Positions 48,063 to 57,718 of a DNA stretch of 64,000 nt are shown here, piece by piece. The position numbers were made by a program, and so were the translations under genes. The stretch comes from Clostridiales bacterium (lineage in GTDB: Bacteria > Bacillota > Clostridia > Saccharofermentanales > Saccharofermentanaceae): the NCBI GenBank assembly GCA_017480325.1, contig JAFVAY010000005.1, forward strand, positions 1-64,000. Reading direction: 5' to 3'. The notes below the pieces were generated by a model, which saw nothing but the letters and a program-made list of their open reading frames with translations, was not told where the DNA came from and ran no database searches. The stretch's first letter is position 1, and each line of letters opens with the position of its first letter.

Positions 48063-48719
48063 TCAGATAAGACCTCTAGCCTTAAGTCCGTCCTCGATCT
48101 GTGCGATGCACTCCTCCGAGGACTTGTCATTACTGCCCTCTACAATAAGACCGCGCTTCTCATAATAATCGATAAGAGGCTTAGTATTCTTATAGTAGGT
48201 ATCAAGTCTGTTGGCTACAGTCTCGGGTGCATCATCAGCTCTCTGGATCACTTTACCGCCACACTCGTCGCATACGCCCTCCGTCTTAGTGGGCTTGAAG
48301 CGGACGTTATAGGAAGCTCCGCACTTCTCGCAGACGCGCCTTGAGGAAACCCTGTCCTTTATGATCTCATCATCTACAACAATTGAGAGAACTGCGTCGA
48401 TAGAAGAATCATTCTTGGCAAGTATCTCGTCAAGAGCCTCTGCCTGAGCCAAGGTCCTTGGGAATCCGTCAAGTATATAGCCGCTCTTTACATCATCCTG
48501 AGACAGTCTGTCCTCTACCATGCGGATAGTAACCGAATCCGGCACCAGAGCACCCGAATCGATATAGCTCTTTGCCTCGACTCCCAGAGGAGTTCCGTTC
48601 TTTATGTTCGCGCGAAAAATATCTCCTGTAGAGATATGTGCCAGATCATACTTCTCGCGAAGAACTGTTGCCGTCGTTCCTTTACCTGAGCCGGGGGCTC
48701 CGAGAATAATAAGTTTCAT
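48063..48719 (-). CDS. adk: Adenylate kinase
   Basis: 218 residues from MKLIILGAPGSGKGT; the frame continues open to 48779 but that extension is not conserved. P-loop GAPGSGKGT, DGFPRTLAQAEAL, and a LID domain with four cysteines (CEKCGASY then CDECGG) that bind zinc, as in Gram-positive adenylate kinases. Balances AMP, ADP and ATP. Separated from secY by a 105-bp gap holding a terminator-like hairpin. Confidence 0.97.
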   Translation of the reverse strand: MKLIILGAPGSGKGTTATVLREKYDLAHISTGDIFRANIKNGTPLGVEAKSYIDSGALVPDSVTIRMVEDRLSQDDVKSGYILDGFPRTLAQAEALDEILAKNDSSIDAVLSIVVDDEIIKDRVSSRRVCEKCGASYNVRFKPTKTEGVCDECGGKVIQRADDAPETVANRLDTYYKNTKPLIDYYEKRGLIVEGSNDKSSEECIAQIEDGLKARGLI

Positions 48720-48755
48720 GATCTTCGATCCTTTCTGCGTTTGATAGTCCCGCTT

Positions 48756-48797
48756 AATAACAAACAACCTCCGACGCACCGAGAGGCACGTCGAAGG
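48756..48797 (-). terminator. Terminator-like hairpin between secY and adk
   Basis: A 13-bp stem (48768-48780 with 48785-48797, core CGACG/CGTCG, a few G-U pairs) and a 4-base loop, followed on the minus strand by TTGTTTGTTATT. It starts 28 bases after the secY stop. It could end transcription, attenuate it, or mark an RNA-processing site in the spc operon. Confidence 0.65.
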
Positions 48798-48824
48798 TCG
48801 AATAAAATTTAACTGTATTTACGG

Positions 48825-50138
48825 TCAGTCAAGGAAACCCTTCAGGTTTCTTGTCGCGAGCTGACCCTCGATCTGTGTAACGAGATCGTTCGCAACTCCG
48901 GTCAAAATGAGAACGGAGGTCCCTGCGAACCACATATTCTCAAGTCCGGCAAAAAGACTCAACAGAGTAGGCACAAGACAGATGATAGATAAGAACAAAC
49001 CGTCTGCCCAGCTCAATCTGTTTGAAGTCTTGGCTATGAAATCCGTTGTAGGCTTTCCGGGTCTTATACCGGGAATGAATCCGCCGTTCTTCTGAATGCT
49101 GTTGCTTATCTCGATCGGATTAAACTGAATAGCAGCATAGAAGAATGTGAAGCCGATGATAAACAGGAAATCAAGAATGTAGTACCAGGGGCTGGAATTA
49201 AAGTTCCTGCACCAGTTAACTACGATATTGTTGCTGTGCTGGAAGAACATAGTCACGATCATCGAAGGCAATGACAATATAGACATCGCGAAGATAACCG
49301 GCATAACACCCGACTGATTGATCTTAAGCGGGATATATGAACTCTGTCCGCCGTAAAGCTTTCTTCCTACCGTCTTCTTAGAGTACTGAACCGGGATCCT
49401 TCTCTCTGCATTCTGTACATAGATACAGAATACGATAATGGCAATAGCGATAGCCACTATGCCAAGGAAAGTAAGGATACCGACAAGAATTCCCACAGCA
49501 AGGTTAGGAACCTTACCCGACACCTCAGCAGCCTTGGCATAAACATTCTGCATGTACTGAGGAAGTCTGGTTACGATACCTGCGAAGATGATAAGTGATA
49601 CACCGTTTCCGATACCGTTATCATTGATCCTCTCTCCGAGCCAAACAACAAAGCAGGTACCTGCCGTGAAGGATACGATGATAAGAACAGCTGAAAGCCA
49701 CTTAGGGATGCTTGTGATCATCGTTGATCTTGCCGAATAGCAGAAAAGGCAAGCCTGCAGGAATGCGAGTCCGATAGCGGTAAATCTGTTGATCCTGCTC
49801 ATCTTCTTCCTTCCTGACTCGCCCTCCTTGGAAAGATTCTCAAGATAAGGGATAACTACAGTCAGAAGCTGAATAATGATGGATGCATTGATGTACGGTG
49901 TAACGCCCATCGCGAAGATCGTGCAGTGGTAAAGACCACCGCCGGAGATGATATCCATCATCGCACCGATCTGACCCCAGTTCTGAACAAGCTGTGTAAA
50001 AGCAGCGGCGTTGATTCCTGGAACCGGAACCAGGCCGCCAAGCTCATAAAGACCTAAGATCAACAGTGTAAACAAGAGCTTCTTCTTGAGCTCCGGCTGA
50101 CGGAAAGCTTTGACTAATGTATCAAACATACCCGTCAT
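48825..50138 (-). CDS. secY: Protein translocase subunit SecY
   Basis: 437 residues with ten membrane segments. Starts near KAFRQPELKKKLLFTLLIL; includes the plug region, YINASIIIQLL, ERRIPVQYSKK and PTTDFIAKTSNRLSW. Central pore of the Sec pathway. GGAGG eight bases before the ATG (MTG start). Follows rplO by three bases. Confidence 0.97.
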   Translation of the reverse strand: MTGMFDTLVKAFRQPELKKKLLFTLLILGLYELGGLVPVPGINAAAFTQLVQNWGQIGAMMDIISGGGLYHCTIFAMGVTPYINASIIIQLLTVVIPYLENLSKEGESGRKKMSRINRFTAIGLAFLQACLFCYSARSTMITSIPKWLSAVLIIVSFTAGTCFVVWLGERINDNGIGNGVSLIIFAGIVTRLPQYMQNVYAKAAEVSGKVPNLAVGILVGILTFLGIVAIAIAIIVFCIYVQNAERRIPVQYSKKTVGRKLYGGQSSYIPLKINQSGVMPVIFAMSILSLPSMIVTMFFQHSNNIVVNWCRNFNSSPWYYILDFLFIIGFTFFYAAIQFNPIEISNSIQKNGGFIPGIRPGKPTTDFIAKTSNRLSWADGLFLSIICLVPTLLSLFAGLENMWFAGTSVLILTGVANDLVTQIEGQLATRNLKGFLD

Positions 50139-50141
50139 CTG

Positions 50142-50582
50142 TTAAACCTCCGTTGCCGTTCCTCCGGCCTTCTCGATCTTCTCCTTAGCGGATGAAGAGA
50201 ACTTTGTGGCCTTAACGTCAAGCTTCTTTGTAAGATCGCCGTTTCCCAAGATCTTGATGCCGTCGTTGACCTTGGGCAGAGTGATGATACCCTGCTCTGC
50301 AAGTGTCTTAGCTGTAACCTCAGTACCCTCGAACTTCTCGAGGTCAGCGATATTTACGATGATGTAATCAGGTGCGAAACGCTTATTGTTGAAGCCTCTC
50401 TTAGGGAGTCTTCTGTAAAGAGGCATCTGGCCTCCTTCGAATCCGGGTCTTACTCCGCCTCCGGATCTCGCCTTCTGACCTTTATGTCCGCGGCCGGCTG
50501 TCTTTCCGTTTCCGGAGCCCGCTCCGCGGCCCTTGCGGTATGCCTTGGCATTTCCGCCTGAAGTCAATTCATTGAGCTTCAT
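50142..50582 (-). CDS. rplO: 50S ribosomal protein L15
   Basis: 146 residues. N-terminal Gly/Arg-rich arm ([20 protein letters not shown], then [19 protein letters not shown]) and C-terminal globular part. Late assembly protein of the 50S subunit. It directly follows rpsE with an 18-base gap; rpmD (L30), which normally lies between them, is absent. Confidence 0.97.
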   Translation of the reverse strand: MKLNELTSGGNAKAYRKGRGAGSGNGKTAGRGHKGQKARSGGGVRPGFEGGQMPLYRRLPKRGFNNKRFAPDYIIVNIADLEKFEGTEVTAKTLAEQGIITLPKVNDGIKILGNGDLTKKLDVKATKFSSSAKEKIEKAGGTATEV

Positions 50583-50600
50583 TTTAAATACCTCCGATAA

Positions 50601-51092
50601 TTAGCGAATTTCCTCAACGGACTTGCCTCTGACTCTTGCTACCTCTTCGATAGACTTCAAGCCCTTGAGACCTTCCATTGTAGCGTTGACCATATTGTTC
50701 GGGTTGTTGGAGCCGATGGACTTAGTTCTGATATCAGTTATTCCGGCAAGCTCGCATACCGCACGTACTGGACCTCCGGCGATAACACCGGTACCTGACT
50801 TAGCGGGCTTCATGATGATATGTGAAGCGGAGAATTCGCCGACTGTGGCGTGAGGAATAGTTCCGTTAAGAACAGGTACCTCGATGATATTCTTCTTAGC
50901 CTCCTCGACGCCCTTTCTGATAGCCTCGGGAACCTCGGCAGCCTTGCCGATACCCTTACCTACATGACCATTGCCGTCACCGACGATGACGAGAGCGGCG
51001 AAACGCATGTTACGTCCACCCTTAACAGTCTTGGAAACGCGGCCGATATGGATGACCTTCTCCTGTAATTCTTCGTTAGAAGTATAAGCCAT
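50601..51092 (-). CDS. rpsE: 30S ribosomal protein S5
   Basis: 163 residues. S5 N-terminal domain with [22 protein letters not shown] and [20 protein letters not shown], then the second domain with [19 protein letters not shown] and GSNNPNNMV. Important for decoding accuracy. 17 bases after rplR. Confidence 0.98.
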   Translation of the reverse strand: MAYTSNEELQEKVIHIGRVSKTVKGGRNMRFAALVIVGDGNGHVGKGIGKAAEVPEAIRKGVEEAKKNIIEVPVLNGTIPHATVGEFSASHIIMKPAKSGTGVIAGGPVRAVCELAGITDIRTKSIGSNNPNNMVNATMEGLKGLKSIEEVARVRGKSVEEIR

Positions 51093-51109
51093 TTATTCTC
51101 TCCTCCCTA

Positions 51110-51478
51110 TTAGAACTGAAGTCCGGCTTCTCTTGCGGCCTCTGCCAAGGCTGCAACGCGTCCGTGATAGACATATCCGCCTCTGTCGAAAACAACCTCG
51201 GTGATATTCTTATCCTGAGCTCTCTTAGCGATGAGCTTACCTACTTCTTTTGCAGCCTCGATATTGCTACCGTTGCTGATCTGTGACTTTACGTCCTTGT
51301 CAAGGGAAGAAGCTGCTACCAGCGTTGTTCCTTCTGTATCGTCGATAACCTGAGCATAGATGTGACTGTTGCTTCTGTATACGCAAAGTCTGGGACGCTC
51401 GGTTGTACCGGAAACAGTCTTCCTAACGCGGAGGTGCTTTCTCTTACGAATCTCATTCTTGTCAATCTTATTAATCAT
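51110..51478 (-). CDS. rplR: 50S ribosomal protein L18
   Basis: 122 residues. [38 protein letters not shown] and [24 protein letters not shown] are conserved. Binds 5S rRNA with L5. Standard length and position. Confidence 0.98.
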   Translation of the reverse strand: MINKIDKNEIRKRKHLRVRKTVSGTTERPRLCVYRSNSHIYAQVIDDTEGTTLVAASSLDKDVKSQISNGSNIEAAKEVGKLIAKRAQDKNITEVVFDRGGYVYHGRVAALAEAAREAGLQF

Positions 51479-51497
51479 AATTCAATTCATCCTCCCC

Positions 51498-52040
51498 TTA
51501 CTTCTTAGCTCCGGTCTTACCTTCCTTGATGATAAGGTGCTCGCCGGCATATCTTATACCCTTGCCCTTATATACATCAGGAACTCTGAGGCTCTTGATC
51601 TTAGCTGCTGTCTCACCGACAAGCTGCTTATCAGCGCCCTTGACTGAAAGCTGTGTCTGGGAAGGAACATCTATTGTGATTCCTTCAGGTGTCTTGAACT
51701 CGATAGGGTGAGAATATCCCAGATGGAATACTACATCGTTACCCTTCTTCTCAGCTCTGTAACCTACACCACTGATCTCGAGGTCCTTCTTGAAGCCCTC
51801 GCTTACGCCGACTACCATGTTGTGGATCAAAGCTCTTGTAAGACCGTGAAGTGATCTGTGAACCTTGTCGTCGGAGTGTCTTTCTACCGTAATAACGTCT
51901 CCATCCTTAGTAACTGTGATGGAAGGATCAACATTAAGCTCAAGCTGTGTCTTATCCTTCTTAACGGTCACGTGCTGGCCGTCAATATTAACATCAACGC
52001 CTGCTGGGATCGTTATCGGCATTCTACCGATTCTGGACAT
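51498..52040 (-). CDS. rplF: 50S ribosomal protein L6
   Basis: 180 residues, two repeated domains; MSRIGRMPITIPAGV at the start, GYRAEKKGNDVVFHLGYSHPI and the C-terminal signature VPDVYKGKGIRYAGEHL. Lies near the sarcin-ricin loop. Preceded by a 96-base spacer with a hairpin. Confidence 0.98.
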   Translation of the reverse strand: MSRIGRMPITIPAGVDVNIDGQHVTVKKDKTQLELNVDPSITVTKDGDVITVERHSDDKVHRSLHGLTRALIHNMVVGVSEGFKKDLEISGVGYRAEKKGNDVVFHLGYSHPIEFKTPEGITIDVPSQTQLSVKGADKQLVGETAAKIKSLRVPDVYKGKGIRYAGEHLIIKEGKTGAKK

Positions 52041-52136
52041 AAATTTTTCCTCCTGCTCTTTAGATTGTGCCTTGTCTTAAGGTGTCCGCCCGAAGACAGG
52101 CTTTTCAGAGATGTATAAAGCCTTAATTAAAGCTTA
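52041..52136 (-). other. Hairpin-containing spacer between rpsH and rplF
   Basis: In the transcript GCCTGTCTT (52093-52101) can pair with AAGACAAGGC (52069-52078), a 9-bp stem with one bulge, ending about 23 bases before the rplF ribosome binding site. Possibly an r-protein binding or processing site. Confidence 0.4.
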
Positions 52137-52532
52137 TTACCAAACGTAAGCGAGAACCTCGCCGCCTACACCCATCTTACGAGCCTTCTTATCCGTAACG
52201 ACTCCCTTGGATGTAGAGATGATAGCGATACCCATACCGCCCAATACGTAAGGAAGATTCTCCTTATCCGCATAGGTACGAAGACCGGGCTTACTGATTC
52301 TCTTGATTCCGGAGATGGCGTGCTTCTTGCCGGCGTACTTCAGTGTTACTGTGATAGTACCCTGCTTGGAGTCTTCCTTTACGTCATATCCGTTGATATA
52401 ACCCTCGTCCAGAAGGATCTGAGCGATGGACTTCTTAAGATTGCTTGCAGGGATGTCTACCGTTGCATGTCCGGCATTACCCGCATTGCGAATTCTTGTC
52501 AGCATATCTGCAATTGCATCTGTGATCTGCAT
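52137..52532 (-). CDS. rpsH: 30S ribosomal protein S8
   Basis: 131 residues. [16 protein letters not shown] at the start, [32 protein letters not shown] and the C-terminal GGEVLAYVW. Primary 16S rRNA binder and, in E. coli, translational repressor of the spc operon. Standard length. Confidence 0.98.
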   Translation of the reverse strand: MQITDAIADMLTRIRNAGNAGHATVDIPASNLKKSIAQILLDEGYINGYDVKEDSKQGTITVTLKYAGKKHAISGIKRISKPGLRTYADKENLPYVLGGMGIAIISTSKGVVTDKKARKMGVGGEVLAYVW

Positions 52533-52545
52533 AGTTTACTCCTCC

Positions 52546-52731
52546 TTACCAGCTTGCCTTCTTAACACCCGGAATCTGGCCCTTGTATGCCAAATCGCGG
52601 AAGCAGACACGGCAGATGCCGTACTTACGGATATAAGCGTGAGGTCTGCCGCAGAGCTTGCAACGATTGTGCTGCTGTGTTGCATACTTAGGAGTTCTCT
52701 GTGCTTTGATTTTCATTGACGTCTTTGCCAT
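52546..52731 (-). CDS. rpsN: 30S ribosomal protein S14, zinc-binding type Z
   Basis: 61 residues, the short form. Two CxxC pairs ([10 protein letters not shown] and [12 protein letters not shown]) bind zinc. The C-terminal [11 protein letters not shown] is typical. Needed for assembly of the 30S head. Confidence 0.98.
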   Translation of the reverse strand: MAKTSMKIKAQRTPKYATQQHNRCKLCGRPHAYIRKYGICRVCFRDLAYKGQIPGVKKASW

Positions 52732-52748
52732 TTAATAATTCCTCCCAA

Positions 52749-53291
52749 TCACTTACGGAACGGCATGCCCATGAGTTCGAGAAGCTTCTTGGCTTCCTCA
52801 TCGGACTTAGCTGTAGTAACAATAATGATATCCATGCCGCGGATCTTGTCGATCTTATCGTAATCGATCTCAGGGAACATGAGCTGCTCCTTGATACCCA
52901 TTGCGTAGTTTCCGTGACCGTCAAAAGAATTAGGGCTGATGCCTCTGAAGTCTCTTACACGAGGAAGATCGATGCTGATGAGCTTGTCCAGGAACTGGTA
53001 CATACGCTCACCTCTTAAGGTGACCTTACAACCGATCTTCATTCCTTCTCTAAGCTTAAAGTTAGCGATAGACTTTCTGGACACTGTGGCTACAGGCTTC
53101 TGACCTGCGATAATGCCCATGTCGCGCATCGCATTGTCGAGCGCCTTGGGGTTATCCTTGACCTCGCCGACACCCATGTTGAGAACGATCTTCTCAAGCT
53201 TTGGGATCTGCATTACGGAGGAATACTTGAACTCGCTCTTCAAAGCGGGAGCGACTTCCGATGTGTACTTTTCCTTTAATCTGGATGCCAT
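52749..53291 (-). CDS. rplE: 50S ribosomal protein L5
   Basis: 180 residues. [52 protein letters not shown] and the C-terminal [15 protein letters not shown] are all conserved. Binds 5S rRNA and forms an intersubunit bridge. Six bases after rplX. Confidence 0.98.
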   Translation of the reverse strand: MASRLKEKYTSEVAPALKSEFKYSSVMQIPKLEKIVLNMGVGEVKDNPKALDNAMRDMGIIAGQKPVATVSRKSIANFKLREGMKIGCKVTLRGERMYQFLDKLISIDLPRVRDFRGISPNSFDGHGNYAMGIKEQLMFPEIDYDKIDKIRGMDIIIVTTAKSDEEAKKLLELMGMPFRK

Positions 53292-53297
53292 CTTCTA

Positions 53298-53648
53298 TTA
53301 AACCCCCTTCTTGGCCTTCTTAACGGTATCGATAACAGCGCCGCACTTCTTGCAGACTCTGTCCTTGGAACCGTCTTCATTTACTTTCTTAGCAACTCTT
53401 GTAGCCTTGCCGCACTTGGGGCAAACGATCATTACGTTGCTGGCATCGATAGAGCCCTCACGCTCGATGATCCCGGAGGGATCTGTCTGAGATCTGGCCT
53501 TCTGATGCTTCTTAACGATATTAGCGCCCTCAACATAGACACGATTCTTGTCTGTATCGACCTTAAGAACCTTGCCTGCGGCACCCTTGTCCTTACCGGA
53601 GATGACGATGACCTGATCGTCCTTCTTTACATGAACTTTACTTGCCAT
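53298..53648 (-). CDS. rplX: 50S ribosomal protein L24 with zinc-ribbon-like C-terminus
   Basis: 116 residues. KOW motif in DDQVIVISGKDKGAAGKVLKV, followed by NIVKKHQKARSQTDPSGIIEREG. The C-terminal half has two CxxC pairs (CPKCGKATR and CKKCGAV), a zinc-ribbon pattern found in L24 of many Gram-positives. An assembly initiator of the 50S subunit. Confidence 0.97.
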   Translation of the reverse strand: MASKVHVKKDDQVIVISGKDKGAAGKVLKVDTDKNRVYVEGANIVKKHQKARSQTDPSGIIEREGSIDASNVMIVCPKCGKATRVAKKVNEDGSKDRVCKKCGAVIDTVKKAKKGV

Positions 53649-53660
53649 ATCCTAACCTCC

Positions 53661-54029
53661 TTAAAGAACTTCCGGTGCGAGAGAGAGGATCTTCATATAG
53701 TCCTTCTCACGGAGCTCTCTTGCGATGGGTCCAAAGATACGAGTACCCTTGGGGTTCTTATCGTCATTGATGATAACTGCTGCGTTCTCATCGAACTTGA
53801 TGTAAGAACCGTCAGCTCTCCTGACGCCCTTCTTTGACCTTACTACTACTGCGCGAACAACGTCGCCCTTCTTAACCATTCCGCCGGGAGCTGCTGCCTT
53901 AACGGAACAGACGATAACATCACCGATATTGGCGTACTTGCGCCATGAACCGCCGAGAACCTTAATACAAGCGAGCTCCTTAGCTCCTGTGTTGTCGGCA
54001 GATTTCAGTGTGGATTCAACCTGAATCAT
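53661..54029 (-). CDS. rplN: 50S ribosomal protein L14
   Basis: 122 residues. [27 protein letters not shown] opens the protein, [29 protein letters not shown] and [20 protein letters not shown] follow. Very conserved; lies at the subunit interface. Confidence 0.98.
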   Translation of the reverse strand: MIQVESTLKSADNTGAKELACIKVLGGSWRKYANIGDVIVCSVKAAAPGGMVKKGDVVRAVVVRSKKGVRRADGSYIKFDENAAVIINDDKNPKGTRIFGPIARELREKDYMKILSLAPEVL

Positions 54030-54053
54030 AGATATATCCTCCTTCTTACCTGC

Positions 54054-54311
54054 TTACTTAGCCTTCTCGACAATAGAAACCAGTCTCCATCTCTTGTCCT
54101 TGGAAATCGGCTTTGTCTCCATAACCTTGACCTTATCGCCTACCTTGCACTCGTTGTTCTCATCGTGTGCCTTGAGCTTATAGGTCCTCTTCATGATCTT
54201 TCCGTAAAGAGGGTGCTTAACGTGCTCTACTACAGAAACAGTGATGGTCTTGTCCATCTTGTCAGATGTAACGAGGCCGACTCTTGTCTTTCTCAAGTTT
54301 CTTTCTGCCAT
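54054..54311 (-). CDS. rpsQ: 30S ribosomal protein S17
   Basis: 85 residues. OB-fold with [37 protein letters not shown] and [21 protein letters not shown]. Early 16S binder. 14 bases after rpmC. Confidence 0.98.
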   Translation of the reverse strand: MAERNLRKTRVGLVTSDKMDKTITVSVVEHVKHPLYGKIMKRTYKLKAHDENNECKVGDKVKVMETKPISKDKRWRLVSIVEKAK

Positions 54312-54325
54312 CTTGCATTTCCCCC

Positions 54326-54523
54326 TTAGTTAGCCTTGAGCTGCTGCTCACGGATTATTGTCTTAACTCTGGCAATGTCCTTCTTAACAGAAGAGATCTG
54401 TGAAGGATTGTCGAGCTGGTGTGTCGCGTTCTGGAAACGGAGCTTAAAAAGCTGGTCCTTGAGAGAAACGAGTTCCTTTTGAAGCTCTTCAGTAGACATC
54501 TTACGAATCTGCTCAGCTGTCAT
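54326..54523 (-). CDS. rpmC: 50S ribosomal protein L29
   Basis: 65 residues from the ATG at 54523 ([14 protein letters not shown]); the frame is open to 54547 but GGAGG nine bases before 54523 and length fix the start. Helical hairpin with [11 protein letters not shown] and [12 protein letters not shown]. Lies at the tunnel exit near L23. Confidence 0.96.
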   Translation of the reverse strand: MTAEQIRKMSTEELQKELVSLKDQLFKLRFQNATHQLDNPSQISSVKKDIARVKTIIREQQLKAN

Positions 54524-54524
54524 A

Positions 54525-54965
54525 TTACTCTTCCTCCTTATTTGCATCAGCCTTCATCTTGTCCGCTACTACGAACTTTGTTCCGCAGGGAAGCTTGTGA
54601 CCTGCAAGTCTCATAGCCTCACGAGCCTGCTCCTCTGTTACGCCTGCGATCTCGAAAAGCACCTTTCCGGGCTTAACAACTGCGCACCAGTATTCGTTAG
54701 CCGCTTTACCTGAACCCATTCGGACCTGAGCAGGCTTCTTGGAAACAGGCTTATCAGGGAAAATCTTGATCCATACTTTACCGCCACGCTTTACGTATCT
54801 GTTGATAGCGATACGGGCAGCCTCGATCTGGTTTGCTTTGATCCAGCAGGGCTCTGTTGCTGCGAGTCCGTACTCACCGTAGGAAACATAATTTCCGCGG
54901 GAAGCCTTACCCTTCATGCGGCCTCTCTGCTGCTTTCTGTACTTAGTTCTCTTAGGAAGTAACAT
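54525..54965 (-). CDS. rplP: 50S ribosomal protein L16
   Basis: 146 residues from [15 protein letters not shown] at 54965; the upstream open frame to 55025 is the end of rpsC read in another phase. [41 protein letters not shown] and [12 protein letters not shown] are diagnostic. Organises the A-site finger region and is needed for peptidyl transfer. Confidence 0.97.
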   Translation of the reverse strand: MLLPKRTKYRKQQRGRMKGKASRGNYVSYGEYGLAATEPCWIKANQIEAARIAINRYVKRGGKVWIKIFPDKPVSKKPAQVRMGSGKAANEYWCAVVKPGKVLFEIAGVTEEQAREAMRLAGHKLPCGTKFVVADKMKADANKEEE

Positions 54966-54966
54966 A

Positions 54967-55704
54967 TCAGTCCTGACCTCCTTCCGAAGATGCCTCTTGT
55001 GTCTTCTTCTCAGGGAGGATCTCACCCTTGTAGATCCATACCTTTACACCGATACGACCATAAGTCGTGTTAGCCTCTGCAAAGCCGTAATCGATATCCG
55101 CACGAAGTGTCTGAAGCGGGATCGTACCCTCGTGGTAGGTCTCGGAACGAGCGATCTCGGCGCCACCGAGACGGCCGGAGCACTTAGTCTTGATTCCCTG
55201 AATACCGGGCTGCTTCATTGCGGAAGCCATAACCTTCTTCATAGCTCTTCTGAAGCCGATACGAGCCTCGAGCTGGGAAGCGATATTCTCTGCTGCGAGC
55301 TGAGCGTTAGCATCGATATCCTTTACTTCCTTGACCTCTACTCTGAACTCCTTACCGAACTCCTTGTTAAGAGCTGTTGTAAGTGCCTGAATTCCGGCAC
55401 CCTTACCGCCAATAACGAGACCTGCTCTTGCAACCTCGAGAGTTACGGATGTCTTGTCGGCATCCTTTCTCTCGATACCGATCTTAGCGATACCGGCAAC
55501 GTTTCTTCTGCTCTCGTCGATGGGCTTCTTGGAATTCTTGCTGGCTTCCTTGATGATCTCATCCGTCTTCTTCATGATGAAGTCACGAACCTTCTTATCC
55601 TCAACAAGGAAATCGCTGAATGTCTTCTTATCGGCATACCAGCGGGCATCCCAATCCTTAATGACGCCTACTCTGTAACCATGGGGATTAACTTTCTGAC
55701 CCAT
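54967..55704 (-). CDS. rpsC: 30S ribosomal protein S3
   Basis: 245 residues. [20 protein letters not shown] start, KH domain with [10 protein letters not shown] and a C-terminal domain with [12 protein letters not shown] and [13 protein letters not shown]. The tail is acidic/Gln-rich. Forms the mRNA entry tunnel with S4 and S5. Confidence 0.98.
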   Translation of the reverse strand: MGQKVNPHGYRVGVIKDWDARWYADKKTFSDFLVEDKKVRDFIMKKTDEIIKEASKNSKKPIDESRRNVAGIAKIGIERKDADKTSVTLEVARAGLVIGGKGAGIQALTTALNKEFGKEFRVEVKEVKDIDANAQLAAENIASQLEARIGFRRAMKKVMASAMKQPGIQGIKTKCSGRLGGAEIARSETYHEGTIPLQTLRADIDYGFAEANTTYGRIGVKVWIYKGEILPEKKTQEASSEGGQD

Positions 55705-55716
55705 GCGATGTCCTCC

Positions 55717-56193
55717 TTATACTCTCTCTTTGAGAACGACAGTCACATGGCTGGTTCTCTTATTGATTCTGTTTGCTGCGCCTCTTGCTCTGGGGATGAA
55801 ACGCTTGAGGATAGGTCCCTCGTTAGCGTAAGCATCTGCCACATAAAGATCTGACTTATTGAGACCGAAGTTGTTAACTGCGTTAGCCTCTGCGGACTTG
55901 AGCACCTTTGTAAGGATAGGCGAAGCCGCCTTGGGAGTGTAAGTCAGGATTGCATAAGCATCATCCAATGACTTTCCTTTGATAAGGTCTGCCACAATCT
56001 TAACCTTACGGGGTGAGATCCTGACATACTTAGCCGTTGCTGTTCCCTGATCTCTTCCGAGGCCCAAGAGCTTCTTCTGCTTCTTGGTAGGAACAGGAAG
56101 TCTGGAGCTCGAAGATACAGGCTTGCTGTAAGCTTCAAGGATAGCTTCACGGTTCTTATCGATATTCTCTTTGCTTAAAATAATCTTTTCCAC
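55717..56193 (-). CDS. rplV: 50S ribosomal protein L22 with N-terminal extension
   Basis: 158 residues, about 45-50 longer than usual. The normal L22 core starts near residue 53 ([19 protein letters not shown]) and ends with [21 protein letters not shown]. The N-terminal extension begins [19 protein letters not shown] and is followed by a Ser/Lys-rich linker. The GTG start at 56193 has a perfect AAGGAGG eight bases upstream, so the extension is translated. The beta-hairpin reaching into the exit tunnel is intact. Confidence 0.95.
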   Translation of the reverse strand: MEKIILSKENIDKNREAILEAYSKPVSSSSRLPVPTKKQKKLLGLGRDQGTATAKYVRISPRKVKIVADLIKGKSLDDAYAILTYTPKAASPILTKVLKSAEANAVNNFGLNKSDLYVADAYANEGPILKRFIPRARGAANRINKRTSHVTVVLKERV

Positions 56194-56215
56194 GAATCAT
56201 TCCTCCTTCTCGTAA

Positions 56216-56497
56216 TCAGCCGGCCTTAGCGGACTTCTCTCCGCTGGTGTGACCACCGAACTTACGTGTCTGAGCGAACTCTCCGAGCTTATGGCCGATC
56301 ATATCCTCGGTAACATATACCGGAATGAACTTGTGTCCGTCATATACACCGATCGTGTGTCCGACAAACTCAGGGAAGATCGTGGAAGCACGGGACCAAG
56401 TCTGAATAACTTTCTTCTCGCCCGCATCGTTCATTGCTTTGATTTTCTTCATCAGGGCTTCCTGTACGTAGTAACCCTTCTTAACGGATCTGGACAT
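56216..56497 (-). CDS. rpsS: 30S ribosomal protein S19
   Basis: 93 residues. [40 protein letters not shown] and [17 protein letters not shown] are conserved. Binds S13 in the 30S head. 12 bases after rplB. Confidence 0.98.
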   Translation of the reverse strand: MSRSVKKGYYVQEALMKKIKAMNDAGEKKVIQTWSRASTIFPEFVGHTIGVYDGHKFIPVYVTEDMIGHKLGEFAQTRKFGGHTSGEKSAKAG

Positions 56498-56508
56498 GTT
56501 ATTCCTCC

Positions 56509-57339
56509 TTAACCCTTTCTGCCTCTAACAATGTACTTGTTAGATGCCTTCTTCTTATTTCTCGTCTTCTTACCGAGAGTAGGAACACCCCAAGGTGTAA
56601 CAGGACCCGGGAGACCTACAGGAGACTTACCTTCACCACCTCCGTGAGGGTGATCGTTCGGGTTCATAACAACGCCTCGAACAGCAGGTCTCTTGCCCAT
56701 GTGTCTGGACTTACCGGCCTTACCGATCTTAACGTTCTCATGCTCTGCATTACCTATAGAACCGATCATTGCACGGCACTTGAGGCTGATCATACGAACC
56801 TCTCCGGAAGGAAGTCTGATCTGTGCGAAGTCGCCTTCCTTAGCCATGAGCTGAGCGGAAGCGCCTGCTGTTCTTACAAGCTGAGCGCCTGCGCCGGGAT
56901 TAAGCTCTACGCAGCTAATAACTGTACCGACAGGGATAGCATAGAGAGGGATTACGTTACCGGGAAGGATATCAGCCTTCTCGCCGCTCTCGATCTTGTG
57001 TCCTACCTTAATTCCGTTAGGAGCAAGGATGTAGGACTTCTGTCCATCCTGATACTGGATGAGTGCGAGGTATGCAGTACGGTTAGGATCATACTCGATA
57101 GCCTTAACAACTGCGGGCACATCGTCTCTTGTTCTCTTCCAGTCAATGATACGGATCTTTCTTCTGTTTCCGCCGCCCTGATGACGAACGGTAATACGAC
57201 CGTAGGAATTACGGCCTGCGTGCTTCTTGCCGGGAGCAAGAAGGCTCTTCTCAGGTGCCTTCTTGGTAAGGACAGAATAATCGGCAACTGCCATCTGTCT
57301 GACTGCCGGAGAAGTAGGTTTAAATGTTTTTACTGCCAT
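56509..57339 (-). CDS. rplB: 50S ribosomal protein L2
   Basis: 276 residues, full length. [21 protein letters not shown], the SH3-like middle domain and [20 protein letters not shown] with the conserved His of the peptidyl-transferase region. Central 23S rRNA binder. Confidence 0.98.
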   Translation of the reverse strand: MAVKTFKPTSPAVRQMAVADYSVLTKKAPEKSLLAPGKKHAGRNSYGRITVRHQGGGNRRKIRIIDWKRTRDDVPAVVKAIEYDPNRTAYLALIQYQDGQKSYILAPNGIKVGHKIESGEKADILPGNVIPLYAIPVGTVISCVELNPGAGAQLVRTAGASAQLMAKEGDFAQIRLPSGEVRMISLKCRAMIGSIGNAEHENVKIGKAGKSRHMGKRPAVRGVVMNPNDHPHGGGEGKSPVGLPGPVTPWGVPTLGKKTRNKKKASNKYIVRGRKG

Positions 57340-57361
57340 TTTATTTACTCCTTATCTGACC

Positions 57362-57718
57362 TTACACACCAAAGCCGAAGTCTTCGATGGATGTCTTGTA
57401 CTTCTTGCTGACCTTGACGTCCTTGCCGCCCTTACCGAGGTAAGTAATGTCCTTGCCCTCAGTATCGATGGTTACAACAGCCTTCTTATAGGAAGGTGTT
57501 CTTCCGAGCTGGTAACGCTGTCTCTTGAGCTTGCCGTCATAGTTAGAAACATTAACTGCCGTAACCTTTACGTCAAAGAGCTCCTCGCAAGCCTTCTTAA
57601 CATCAGTCTTGGTAGCATCAGTTGCAACCTTGAATGTGTACTTGCCCTCAGCGATCTCGTTGGAAGACTTCTCGGTGATAACCGGTGCGATGATGATATC
57701 CTGCGCTATCTTACTCAT
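57362..57718 (-). CDS. rplW: 50S ribosomal protein L23
   Basis: 118 residues, slightly longer than the usual 95-100. [21 protein letters not shown] and [17 protein letters not shown] are diagnostic; an extended C-terminal tail follows. Docking site at the tunnel exit for trigger factor and SRP. Start overlaps rplD stop (ATGA). Confidence 0.97.
   Translation of the reverse strand: MSKIAQDIIIAPVITEKSSNEIAEGKYTFKVATDATKTDVKKACEELFDVKVTAVNVSNYDGKLKRQRYQLGRTPSYKKAVVTIDTEGKDITYLGKGGKDVKVSKKYKTSIEDFGFGV

Noticed and set aside
54916..57411. Several plus-strand open frames of 200-312 codons opposite rpsC, rplV and rplB
   Set aside because: All lie antisense to confirmed ribosomal protein genes and encode Leu/Ser/Cys-rich sequence of no family.
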